From an uncultured Akkermansia sp. (GTDB lineage: Bacteria; Verrucomicrobiota; Verrucomicrobiia; Verrucomicrobiales; Akkermansiaceae): DNA of 31,535 nt. A program made the position numbers and the translations under genes. Position 1 is the stretch's first letter; each line of letters opens with the position of its first letter. The stretch spans positions 1 through 31,535 of the forward strand of contig CAJGCV010000012.1 in assembly GCA_904501915.1 (NCBI GenBank), given 5' to 3'. The notes below the pieces were generated by a model that had not been told where the DNA came from, did no database searches, and worked only from the letters and a program-made list of their open reading frames with translations. Shown here in pieces: positions 23,271-31,276 of the stretch.

Positions 23271-25547
23271 ATGAATGAAATGTATATAGCGATATTGGGC
23301 ATCCTGCTCTTGTTGGCTGTGTTTGATCTGGTTGTGGGCGTGTCGAATGACGCCGCCAACTTCCTGAACTCGGCGGTGGGGTGCAACGCGGCGCGCCGCA
23401 GCGTGGTGCTGGCGGTGGCTGCCGTGGGTCTTGTACTGGGGGCGTCGCTCTCCGGGGGCATGATGGAGATTGCCCGCAGCGGCGTGTTTGTGCCGGCCCA
23501 GTTTTCTTTCCACGGAGTGATGATTCTGTTCCTTGCGGTGATGCTGACGGATGTCATCCTGCTGGACCTGTTCAACACCTTCGGGCTGCCGACCTCGACC
23601 ACGGTTTCGCTGGTGTTCGAGTTGCTGGGGGCAGCGGTGGCCGTGGCGCTGTTCACGATATATGAGAACGGAGCAGGGGAGCTGGGTGAGTTCATCAACA
23701 GCTCCAAGTCGCTCACCATCATTTCCGGCATCTTCTGCTCGGTGGCGGTGGCGTTCACCTGCGGTTGCGTGGTGATGTGGTTCTCACGCCTGCTCTTCAG
23801 CTTCCGCTACCAGACGGCGTACAAGTACATCGGCTCGCTCTGGTGTGCAGCTTCGCTCACGGCTATCAGCTATTTCGCCGTGTTCAAGGGGCTGAAGCAC
23901 AGTTCGGTGGTGACACCGGAGATGCTAGCGTTCCTGAATGCCAACATCGGCCTTGTAGTGCTGGGTACGTTGCTGTTCTGGTTCGTGGTGTCCTTTGTCC
24001 TGCAGTATATCCTGCGGGTGAATACACTGCGTATCACGGTGCTGGCGGGTACCATGGCCCTGGCGCTGGCCTTTGCGGGTAACGACCTGGTGAACTTCAT
24101 CGGCGTGTTCATGGCGGCGGAATCCTCCTGGCATATTGCCAGTGCGCACGTGGCTGCGGGCGGGGCGCTGGAAACGCTGCGCATGGGCTCGCTGGCAGAC
24201 CCGGTGCAGGCCAATATCTGGTATCTGCTGGCAGCCGGCGGGGTGATGGTGTTGGCGCTCTTCTTCTCGAAAAAGGCTCGCACTGTCACGGAAACTGAGG
24301 TGAAGCTCGCCCGCAGCAGCGGGGTGAGCAAGGAACGTTTCGGTTCCTGCCTGCCCGCCCGCGCGGCGGTGCGCTGGGCGCTGAATGCCTCCCGCTTCAT
24401 CACCCGCATCACGCCGGAGCCGGTGGCCCGTTTCGTGGGTAAGCGTTTCCAGCCCCTGGAGCTCACCGAGGATGATGGTACGGCCTTTGACATGGTGCGT
24501 GCTTCGGTGAACCTCACGGTGTCTGCCCTGCTGATTTCGCTGGCAACGTCGCTGAAACTCCCGCTTTCCACCACATACGTGACCTTCATGGTGGCCATGG
24601 GTTCGTCTCTTGCAGACCGCGCCTGGGGACGCGACAGCGCGGTGTACCGCATTACGGGTGTGATGGTCGTGGTGGGCGGCTGGTTTATGACCGGTCTGGC
24701 TGCCTTCGTGGCAGCGGCTGTCACGGCAACGGTGATGATGGCCGGTGGTGTCTGGGGCATTGGCCTGATGCTGGCTATTGCTGCTGGTATCCTGGTGAAA
24801 TCCGCTTACCTGCACCGCCGGAAGAATGCGGATGCCCTGCCGGAGCTGGATCTGGATTCTCCCGCTGTGCTACGCGAGCTCGGTGAGGCTTCTGTAGACC
24901 GTCTGGGGCGTTCCTACGGCATCTACCGCGCCACAGTGAAAGCCTTGCTGGCGGAGGATTACAGCTCCTTGAAGCGCCTGCGTAAGAAAGCCCGCGAGCT
25001 GAACCGCACACTGGAGGCGGTGAAGGAAGACCAGATTCTTCCTTGTGTGCAGACGCTGCCTGCCCGCCTGTATGACCGCGGTCAGCTGGTGCTTCATCTG
25101 CACGAGTGCAGCATGCAGGTGGCAGAGTGCCTGCTGGCGGTGGTGAAAGCCAGTTACAAGCATATCGATAATAACCACGTGGGGCTCACTGAAGAACAGG
25201 GCCGCGACCTCCTCTCCATGAGCGACCGTATTTCTGCCTGCTTCCCGGGACTCAGCCTCAAGTTGCAGAGCGAAGGTGGTGCTGGTATTGAGACTATGAT
25301 GGAGCAGTCCGGTGACCTCAAGGCCGAGTTTGCCGAATGTATCCGCCGTCACCTCATCCGCGCAGAGGAGGACGTGCTCGATATGCGAAACGGTATCCTC
25401 TACCTCAACCTCCTGAATGAAACCCGCGCCATGGTGCGCCATTCATTCGCCCTGCTCAAGGAACAGGCGGAACTCTATCGGAATGCAGATTTCAGCATGC
25501 AGAACCCCCGGGAATGCAGATTTCAGAATGCAGAATGCAGAATGTGA
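23271..25547 (+). CDS. pit: Inorganic phosphate transporter (PiT family) with PhoU-like C-terminal domain
   Basis: A 758-residue membrane protein. The two PiT signatures are present: GVSNDAANFLNSAVG (23-37) and AGNDLVNFIGVF (near 267). Each lies in one half of the inverted repeat of about ten helices that symports phosphate with a cation. LPTSTTVSLVFELLGAAVA and LPLSTTYVTFMVAMGS are the matching hairpins in each half. After about residue 530 a soluble helical domain follows (about 545-735) that resembles the PhoU-like tail seen in related PiT proteins. The last 20 or so residues come from a 31-bp DNA repeat and are probably not functional. ATG 23271 has a poor promoter (TAGAGT 8 nt upstream) and AGGGG too close to be a normal ribosome site. 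Confidence 0.92.
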   Translation: MNEMYIAILGILLLLAVFDLVVGVSNDAANFLNSAVGCNAARRSVVLAVAAVGLVLGASLSGGMMEIARSGVFVPAQFSFHGVMILFLAVMLTDVILLDLFNTFGLPTSTTVSLVFELLGAAVAVALFTIYENGAGELGEFINSSKSLTIISGIFCSVAVAFTCGCVVMWFSRLLFSFRYQTAYKYIGSLWCAASLTAISYFAVFKGLKHSSVVTPEMLAFLNANIGLVVLGTLLFWFVVSFVLQYILRVNTLRITVLAGTMALALAFAGNDLVNFIGVFMAAESSWHIASAHVAAGGALETLRMGSLADPVQANIWYLLAAGGVMVLALFFSKKARTVTETEVKLARSSGVSKERFGSCLPARAAVRWALNASRFITRITPEPVARFVGKRFQPLELTEDDGTAFDMVRASVNLTVSALLISLATSLKLPLSTTYVTFMVAMGSSLADRAWGRDSAVYRITGVMVVVGGWFMTGLAAFVAAAVTATVMMAGGVWGIGLMLAIAAGILVKSAYLHRRKNADALPELDLDSPAVLRELGEASVDRLGRSYGIYRATVKALLAEDYSSLKRLRKKARELNRTLEAVKEDQILPCVQTLPARLYDRGQLVLHLHECSMQVAECLLAVVKASYKHIDNNHVGLTEEQGRDLLSMSDRISACFPGLSLKLQSEGGAGIETMMEQSGDLKAEFAECIRRHLIRAEEDVLDMRNGILYLNLLNETRAMVRHSFALLKEQAELYRNADFSMQNPRECRFQNAECRM
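25480..25541 (+). repeat. 31-bp tandem direct repeat at the end of pit
   Basis: Two units, 25480-25510 and 25511-25541, begin with the same 16 bases, GGAATGCAGATTTCAG. The second unit continues with AATGCAG words. The repeat is coding and makes the last residues of the transporter. Confidence 0.75.
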
Positions 25548-25553
25548 AATTCG

Positions 25554-25579
25554 CATGCAGCCTCCCGGCTGCATGGAGA
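25554..25579 (+). repeat. Hairpin element, first copy
   Basis: CATGCAGCC and GGCTGCATG form a perfect 9-bp stem around TCCC. The 22 bases 25558-25579 recur at 25691-25712 with one mismatch. Confidence 0.65.
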
Positions 25580-25586
25580 GATTAAC

Positions 25587-25625
25587 ACAAGCGCTGAGAT
25601 TCATCTCAGCGCTTGTTGCTTTTCC
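25587..25625 (+). terminator. Terminator of pit
   Basis: A perfect 13-bp stem (25587-25599 with 25604-25616) and a TTCA loop, followed by TGCTTTTCC. It lies 40 bases after the pit stop. Confidence 0.8.
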
Positions 25626-25690
25626 TCTGCGCATTGGCGCAGGAAATCTCACACATTCAAAATCAAAATTTCTATATTCAAAATTTCAAA

Positions 25691-25712
25691 CAGCCTTCCG
25701 GCTGCATGGAGA
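25691..25712 (+). repeat. Hairpin element, second copy
   Basis: A 22-base copy of 25558-25579 with one difference (CAGCCTTCC for CAGCCTCCC). Like the first copy it is followed at once by a strong terminator-like hairpin. Confidence 0.65.
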
Positions 25713-25717
25713 TACGG

Positions 25718-25752
25718 AACCCGCCCTGAGATGAATCTCAGTGCGGGTTTTT
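25718..25752 (+). terminator. Second terminator hairpin, overlapping the Fe-S gene end
   Basis: A 14-position stem with one mismatch (25718-25731 with 25736-25749) and a TGAA loop, followed by a T-run on the plus strand. The inner part, CTGAGA and TCTCAG, is shared with the first pit terminator. The hairpin covers the last codons and stop of the convergent Fe-S gene. Confidence 0.75.
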
Positions 25753-26430
25753 GCTGTCAGAGGGGCTCTTATGGGTGGGCATGAGGCCGTATTTGAGGTA
25801 GCCTTTCGGGCAGGTGGCAATGCAGTTCATGCAGCCGATGCAGTTCGGGTGGCGCACGAAGTCGGTGTGGGCTACATCAATGTTCATGGGGCAGGCGCGG
25901 GTGCACTGACCACACTGCTTGCATTGGGCGGTATCGCACTTGATGCCGAAGATGCGCAGCACGCTGAACAGTCCCATGCGCGCGCCGCCGGTGCAGAAAT
26001 AGTTGCAGAACGGGCGGTCAACAAAGAGCCCCAGCAGCAGGAAGAAGATGATGATGCCACTGGCCAGGGTGAGCAGTTGGCCGTGCCACATCATGGCATA
26101 GTTTCTGGGGCCTTGCAGCAGCCCGATGACCACGCCCATGGTGAGGAGCAGGTAAAAGGCATAGCGGCTGAGCTGCAGGTAGCGCTGGATGCTTTTCGGT
26201 ACCCGCAGGCGGGGCAGGTGGAGCAGACGCCCGAGCTTTGCCATCCAGTCCTGGGCTGCTCCCAGCTGGCAGACCCACCCGCAGAAGAAGACTCCCAGCA
26301 GAAGCACGGTGGGCAGCATCCATTGGCTTATGTATTTCGAGTTCGGGGTGAAGCTGAAAATCAGCCCGGCCATGAAGACGGCCTGTACACAGAATCTCAA
26401 AATCTGAATTTTGCTCCATTTTTTTCGCAT
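25738..26430 (-). CDS. Membrane 4Fe-4S ferredoxin-type protein (NapH/CcoG-like)
   Basis: A 230-residue inner-membrane electron carrier. Four hydrophobic helices are evident (near 10-28, 38-55, 89-106 and 118-137). Two cysteine pairs lie at membrane edges, FCGWVC and FCNYFC, as in NapH and related proteins. Two classical 4Fe-4S motifs follow: C170, C173, C176 and C180 (CKQCGQCTRACP), and C197, C200, C203 and C207 (CIGCMNCIATCP). It probably passes electrons between quinol and a soluble partner, but no partner gene is near. I start at the second ATG, 26430 (MRKKWSKIQ), because the promoter -10 ends exactly 6 nt before it and abuts the first ATG (26436). Confidence 0.88.
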   Translation of the reverse strand: MRKKWSKIQILRFCVQAVFMAGLIFSFTPNSKYISQWMLPTVLLLGVFFCGWVCQLGAAQDWMAKLGRLLHLPRLRVPKSIQRYLQLSRYAFYLLLTMGVVIGLLQGPRNYAMMWHGQLLTLASGIIIFFLLLGLFVDRPFCNYFCTGGARMGLFSVLRIFGIKCDTAQCKQCGQCTRACPMNIDVAHTDFVRHPNCIGCMNCIATCPKGYLKYGLMPTHKSPSDSKNPH

Positions 26431-26465
26431 GGACATATTTTAGCGCTATATAGGGCCTGATTCAA
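26431..26465 (-). promoter_or_regulatory. Leaderless-type promoter of the Fe-S gene
   Basis: On the minus strand TTGAAT (26465-26460) and TAAAAT (26442-26437) are 17 bp apart. The -10 directly abuts the ATG at 26436 and ends 6 nt before the in-frame ATG at 26430. This makes 26430 the likely start. Confidence 0.75.
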
Positions 26466-27058
26466 TCATTTTTCTGAATTTGCCTTATTTTTCTAAAAAG
26501 TAGCAAAAATATGCAAATGAGTGAATTATGAATAAAAATAGGCTAAAAACGGCCCGAATGGCGGGCGTGTAGCATGGTTTCCGGGCATGTGGTAGCGGAA
26601 AATGGTGCTCTCGGGACGAAAATGTCGACCTTTTGCTCTGTTATGGTGTTTATGCACCTGCGCTGTTATTTTTCCTGTCTGAGTATACATGCCCAGGTTC
26701 AGGCTATTTATATTCTTGGCTATTCATTTTTATGAAAAATATCATTATGACTATTAGGAAAAGCTGATAAACATATGAAAATTCCATCATTTTTGCTTTG
26801 TTTCGGAATTTGTTTGTAAAATAGGGCAATACATGCTTGCTAAGACGAAAACAACAACTAATAAGGAATGTTCGAAATGCGGTGTAATGCTATATGGAAA
26901 ATGAAGCAGGAAAGAGCAAAAAAGGATATTAAAATAAGCCATTAATAGAAAATTTTTATAAACAAGAAACAATGTTTTGAAAATATAATATACAAAATTG
27001 CGCTCAATGTCTGTCTGGGGTGATTAAACACCATGGTGAAAGAGCGGAAAATTAAGGC
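26466..27058. other. AT-rich intergenic gap
   Basis: This divergent gap holds no gene I can support. It is much richer in A+T than its neighbours; in 26941-27000 only 8 of 60 bases are G or C. A 53-codon open frame starts at 26574 and a 23-codon one (with CSKC) at 26834, but neither has family signs or a promoter. There is no clear origin, tRNA or terminator. Confidence 0.5.
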
Positions 27059-27092
27059 TTGTGCAGGCATGTATCTATGCTAAAATCTGGGC
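27059..27092 (+). promoter_or_regulatory. Leaderless-type promoter of the YcxB-like gene
   Basis: TTGTGC (27059-27064) and TAAAAT (27081-27086) are 16 bp apart, with 6 nt to ATG 27093. Confidence 0.65.
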
Positions 27093-28367
27093 ATGGTTTA
27101 CAAATTGTCGCCCCCTGATTCGCGGAATAAATGGAGCTTGCTAGTCTGGATGCTGGTGAGGACTGGCGCTGTGGTATTGCTTGTAAGTGTTCTTATGTTA
27201 CGCTGTTGGCTGGAACTTTCCTGGCCGGTGGTGGCTGTTTTATCAGCTGTGGCGGTGACTTCTGCAGTGCTGCTTTGTTATTGGCAGGCCTCCGGAGCCT
27301 GGCGCCAAATGCAGGGCGATACATTTGTGACAATAACGGAAGCGGGCATCATGCGAGAGATACCGCATCTGAATCAGAAGGTGTACACAGCATGGCAGGA
27401 GGTTCGCCGCGTGAAGTTGGTTGGTTCGTTTCTGCTGGTGCAGATGAAGGATGACCTGGTATGGCTTTTGCCGCTGAACAACATGAGCCCTATGCAGCGG
27501 GCAGACATGTGCCGCGGTTGTCAGAAATATGTGGGAAGTGTGGTGCCACCCGAAAAACAGGTGCCGCCCCCTGCATGCCTTCAATCAGAAACACCCCGTG
27601 TGCAGCAGAGCTCGGTAGCGGCGCGTGCGGAGGCTGCCGACTATCTGATTCTGCGCCAGCAGTCGGTCTTGCACTGGCTTTGTTTAATTCTGATGTCGAT
27701 GATGCTCACGGCGACATCGGTGCTTGTGGTGGAGAGCGTGCTCCTGGATGACTGGACATGCATAAGCCCCTGTGTGGTCTGCGTGGTTGTTTTCTTCATG
27801 TCGCTGCAGTCGTACCTTCACCCCGGGAGGAAAATGCAGCGCTGGATTCACTCAGGGAAAACAAGTGAGGTGCATGTGACTCCGGAGTATGTGATGGTGG
27901 TGTCGCCCGGTACTTCGTGGGCGGTGGTGCCGAAGGATTCTGTGAGCGAAGCGGTGGACGCCCGCCACTCGTATCTCTATGGAGTGCGCGGGGGCGGGAT
28001 ATTTGCTGTTGGTAAGGAGGCTGGACCGCTCACTTCGCTCGTGCAGCCGCAGCGACCGCGGCGCCGCTGGGGACGGGAGCTCTTTTTCCTGGTGCTGGTA
28101 CCAGTAGTGACCTGGGCTGTGTTAGCTTACTGGGCATTTTCCGGGAGGGAGGTGAATGATGATGATTACCCCGGCAGTGAGCTGGCTGCCTACGTGGAGA
28201 AAATGACCCCTGTGCATGGTTTCCCCGGGAGATTGTCCTATTGTTCGGTGTATCTCCTGGAGACGGAGCATAAGGATAAGGAAGTGTTGATTGCCGGGTG
28301 GGAGAACGGAATAAGCGTGGAAATGATTTCCGACCTGCCCGATGAATCCGCTCAGTCGGATAACTGA
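27093..28367 (+). CDS. Membrane protein with two YcxB-like domains, function unknown
   Basis: A 424-residue protein with an internal duplication. Each half has a pair of membrane helices (about 17-65 and about 190-240) followed by a small beta-rich domain. The first domain reads TFVTITEAGIMREIP, VYTAWQEVRRVKLVGSFLLV and LVWLLPLNNM, the pattern of YcxB-like/PH-like domains. The second reads SEVHVTPEYVMVVSPGTSW, VVPKDSVSEA and GGIFAVGKEAG. A further helix (RELFFLVLVPVVTWAVLAYWAF) and a soluble tail end the protein. YcxB-like proteins have no firm role. The plus-strand neighbours downstream are a tiny membrane protein and icd. Confidence is good for a real gene and moderate for the family. Confidence 0.78.
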   Translation: MVYKLSPPDSRNKWSLLVWMLVRTGAVVLLVSVLMLRCWLELSWPVVAVLSAVAVTSAVLLCYWQASGAWRQMQGDTFVTITEAGIMREIPHLNQKVYTAWQEVRRVKLVGSFLLVQMKDDLVWLLPLNNMSPMQRADMCRGCQKYVGSVVPPEKQVPPPACLQSETPRVQQSSVAARAEAADYLILRQQSVLHWLCLILMSMMLTATSVLVVESVLLDDWTCISPCVVCVVVFFMSLQSYLHPGRKMQRWIHSGKTSEVHVTPEYVMVVSPGTSWAVVPKDSVSEAVDARHSYLYGVRGGGIFAVGKEAGPLTSLVQPQRPRRRWGRELFFLVLVPVVTWAVLAYWAFSGREVNDDDYPGSELAAYVEKMTPVHGFPGRLSYCSVYLLETEHKDKEVLIAGWENGISVEMISDLPDESAQSDN

Positions 28368-28379
28368 TACGCTTTCTGG

Positions 28380-28413
28380 TTGCAATCAGAAAATAATCTG
28401 TTACAATATCCGC
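28380..28413 (+). promoter_or_regulatory. Promoter of the small membrane protein-icd-ubiE cluster
   Basis: TTGCAA (28380-28385) and TACAAT (28402-28407) are 16 bp apart. Transcription should start at A28414, giving a 14-nt leader before ATG 28428. It also shows that the upstream ATG at 28380 is not used. Confidence 0.65.
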
Positions 28414-28427
28414 ACAAACAGACGCAT

Positions 28428-28598
28428 ATGGCCGTAAAGAAAACACGCATCATCACACGGCGCGCCGGTGAGCGCGATGGTATCTTGTTCTGGATACTTC
28501 CCCCGCTGCTGCTGGGGGCAGTGTTTGCTTTTTGCGCGATGAACAGCGTGGAACCCGGCGATGAACCTCAGGGAACAGAACAGACTGAGGAGGAATAA
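28428..28598 (+). CDS. Small single-span membrane protein, function unknown
   Basis: A 56-residue protein with a basic N-terminus (MAVKKTRIITRRAGERDG), one membrane helix (LFWILPPLLLGAVFAFCAM, about 21-39) and an acidic tail (EPGDEPQGTEQTEEE). The charge pattern predicts N-inside, C-outside. I know no family. The start is ATG 28428; a longer frame from 28380 begins inside the promoter. It lies 24 bp before icd and probably shares its mRNA, which makes it look like a real gene rather than chance. Confidence 0.7.
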   Translation: MAVKKTRIITRRAGERDGILFWILPPLLLGAVFAFCAMNSVEPGDEPQGTEQTEEE

Positions 28599-28622
28599 GC
28601 TTTTTCAGATAACATAAGAAAC

Positions 28623-29846
<1,224 letters not shown>

Positions 29847-29849
29847 GCC

Positions 29850-30521
29850 ATGCCGGACCCCGCATACGTTCATGCAGCCTTTTCGTCCATAGCGGAGCGC
29901 TATGTGACCGCCAACCACGTGCTCTCCATGGGAACCGATATCCTGTGGCGGGCGCGTGTGGTGGAAATGGTGGCTGAATGGAAGCCTGCCCAGCTGCTCG
30001 ATATTGCCACCGGAACTGGTGATCTGGCGCTGGCGCTCAAAAAGGCATTTCCGGAAATGGAGGTGCTGGGCACGGATTTCTGCCGCCCGATGCTGGATGT
30101 AGCCGTGCGCCGCGGGCTGCAGAACGTGCTGGAGGCTGATGCCATGCACCTGCCTCTGGAAGATGCGAGCTACGATGCCGCTACAGTGGCTTTCGGGCTG
30201 CGCAATATGGCAGATTATGAAAAAGCGCTGCGCGAGTGGCGCCGCATCCTGCGTCCGGGTGGGCATCTGCTCGTGCTCGATTTCAGCATGCCGGAGAATA
30301 TACTGGCTGCACCCTATCGTTTCTATCTGCACCATATTTTGCCGCGCATAGCCGGTTGGCTCACGGGCAACATTGGCGCTTATGATTACCTGGGTGAAAG
30401 CATCGAGGCCTTCCCCCGCGGGGCTGCTTTCTGCGAGCTGCTCTGCCGTGCTGGCTTCCGTAATCCTGCCTGCTGCCCCCTCAGCATGGGGATTGCTTCC
30501 ATATACACCGCCGAGGTGTAA
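29850..30521 (+). CDS. ubiE: Demethylmenaquinone/ubiquinone C-methyltransferase
   Basis: A 223-residue SAM methyltransferase that adds the ring methyl group in the last stage of menaquinone (MenG) or ubiquinone (UbiE) synthesis. Features are FSSIAERYVTANHVLSMGTD near the start, the SAM motif LLDIATGTGDLALAL (49-63), AVAFGLRNMADYEKAL (the conserved GLRN/GMRN block), and LLVLDFSMP. The protein is slightly short at the C-terminus but the family end (SMGIASIYTA) is present. In an anaerobe-like lineage menaquinone is the likely product, which is inference. It starts 3 nt after the icd stop, so both respond to the same promoter. Confidence 0.94.
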   Translation: MPDPAYVHAAFSSIAERYVTANHVLSMGTDILWRARVVEMVAEWKPAQLLDIATGTGDLALALKKAFPEMEVLGTDFCRPMLDVAVRRGLQNVLEADAMHLPLEDASYDAATVAFGLRNMADYEKALREWRRILRPGGHLLVLDFSMPENILAAPYRFYLHHILPRIAGWLTGNIGAYDYLGESIEAFPRGAAFCELLCRAGFRNPACCPLSMGIASIYTAEV

Positions 30522-30638
30522 AAAAGTGGTCGTCTGACAAATTTTCATATCGACAAAAGCGGTATAAAAATGTACCATATATCCAGCGCCGGAACAGGCG
30601 TGTGAATTTTTTTATAAATCATTTACAAAGAAAAGATT
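30522..30638 (+). promoter_or_regulatory. Gap before the bactofilin: weak terminator and promoter
   Basis: A weak hairpin (CGCC and GGCG, near 30591-30600) followed by a run of seven T bases may end the icd-ubiE transcript. A poor promoter (TGTGAA at 30601, TACAAA at 30624, 17 bp apart) would place the RNA start within about 3 nt of ATG 30639. Neither is strong. Confidence 0.3.
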
Positions 30639-31256
30639 ATGTTTAAATATCCTCAGAAACCCAATGGCGTTCCCGCAGGCGGTTCTCCCTTTGCTGAGAA
30701 CGATGTGCCCGATGAATGGGCTTCCCCGGTGCAGTCTGCTGCGCCTGCCGCTGCAGATGCCGGCTATTTCGGCGCCGAAGAGACCTCTGCCTCTCCCTTT
30801 GAAATGGGCGCTGCCGCCCCTGCCGCAGGCGGTACAACACGTAACGTGCTGAACTATGACGTATCCGTGGTGGGTACGCTGCGTTTCACAGATGACCTTC
30901 TGGTGGACGGTTCCGTGGAAGGCGAAATCACGTCTGATGGTGTGCTGACCGTGGGAGCGAACGCCAGCATTCAGGCTGGCGAGAAGAACAAGGTGGCAGT
31001 GCGCACCCAGAGCGCCATCATTCACGGCAAGGTTGTGGGCGATATCGTGGTGACCGACCGCGTCGAGCTTGCCTCCACTGCAGAACTGGTGGGTGATGTG
31101 ACCGCCTCAACTATTTCCATTCAGGAAGGTGCTGTGTTTGTGGGCTACTGCCGCGTGGGGAATCCCGCCGTGGCTCCGGCAGCTTCCGCTGCTCCTGCAC
31201 CCAAGAAGGCTGCACCCCGCGCTCCCAAGAGCGACGATGCCAACCTGCTTGGCTAA
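30639..31256 (+). CDS. Bactofilin (polymer-forming cytoskeletal protein)
   Basis: A 205-residue cytoplasmic bactofilin. A low-complexity Ala/Pro/Gly-rich head (1-70) leads to the beta-helical core (about 72-172). The core shows the repeating pattern of the family: YDVSVVGTLRFTDDLLVDG, VEGEITSDGVLTVGANASI, AIIHGKVVGDIVVTDRVEL and AELVGDVTASTISIQEGAVF. A basic, Ala/Pro-rich tail follows. Bactofilins form filaments without a nucleotide and scaffold cell-wall or polarity enzymes. The next gene starts 20 bases later with a zinc ribbon, and is probably part of the same unit. Confidence 0.93.
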   Translation: MFKYPQKPNGVPAGGSPFAENDVPDEWASPVQSAAPAAADAGYFGAEETSASPFEMGAAAPAAGGTTRNVLNYDVSVVGTLRFTDDLLVDGSVEGEITSDGVLTVGANASIQAGEKNKVAVRTQSAIIHGKVVGDIVVTDRVELASTAELVGDVTASTISIQEGAVFVGYCRVGNPAVAPAASAAPAPKKAAPRAPKSDDANLLG

Positions 31257-31276
31257 GTTGAAATAAACATGTTTCC

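Noticed and set aside
26574..26735. 53-codon ORF in the AT-rich gap
   Set aside because: No promoter at the expected place, no family signs and typical chance composition.
26787..26972. 61-codon minus ORF in the AT-rich gap
   Set aside because: Phe/Leu-rich by virtue of base composition; no supporting signal.
26700..27000. AT-rich stretch as a replication origin
   Set aside because: No cluster of DnaA-box-like sequences seen and no dnaA or dnaN nearby; rpmH is 22 kb away.
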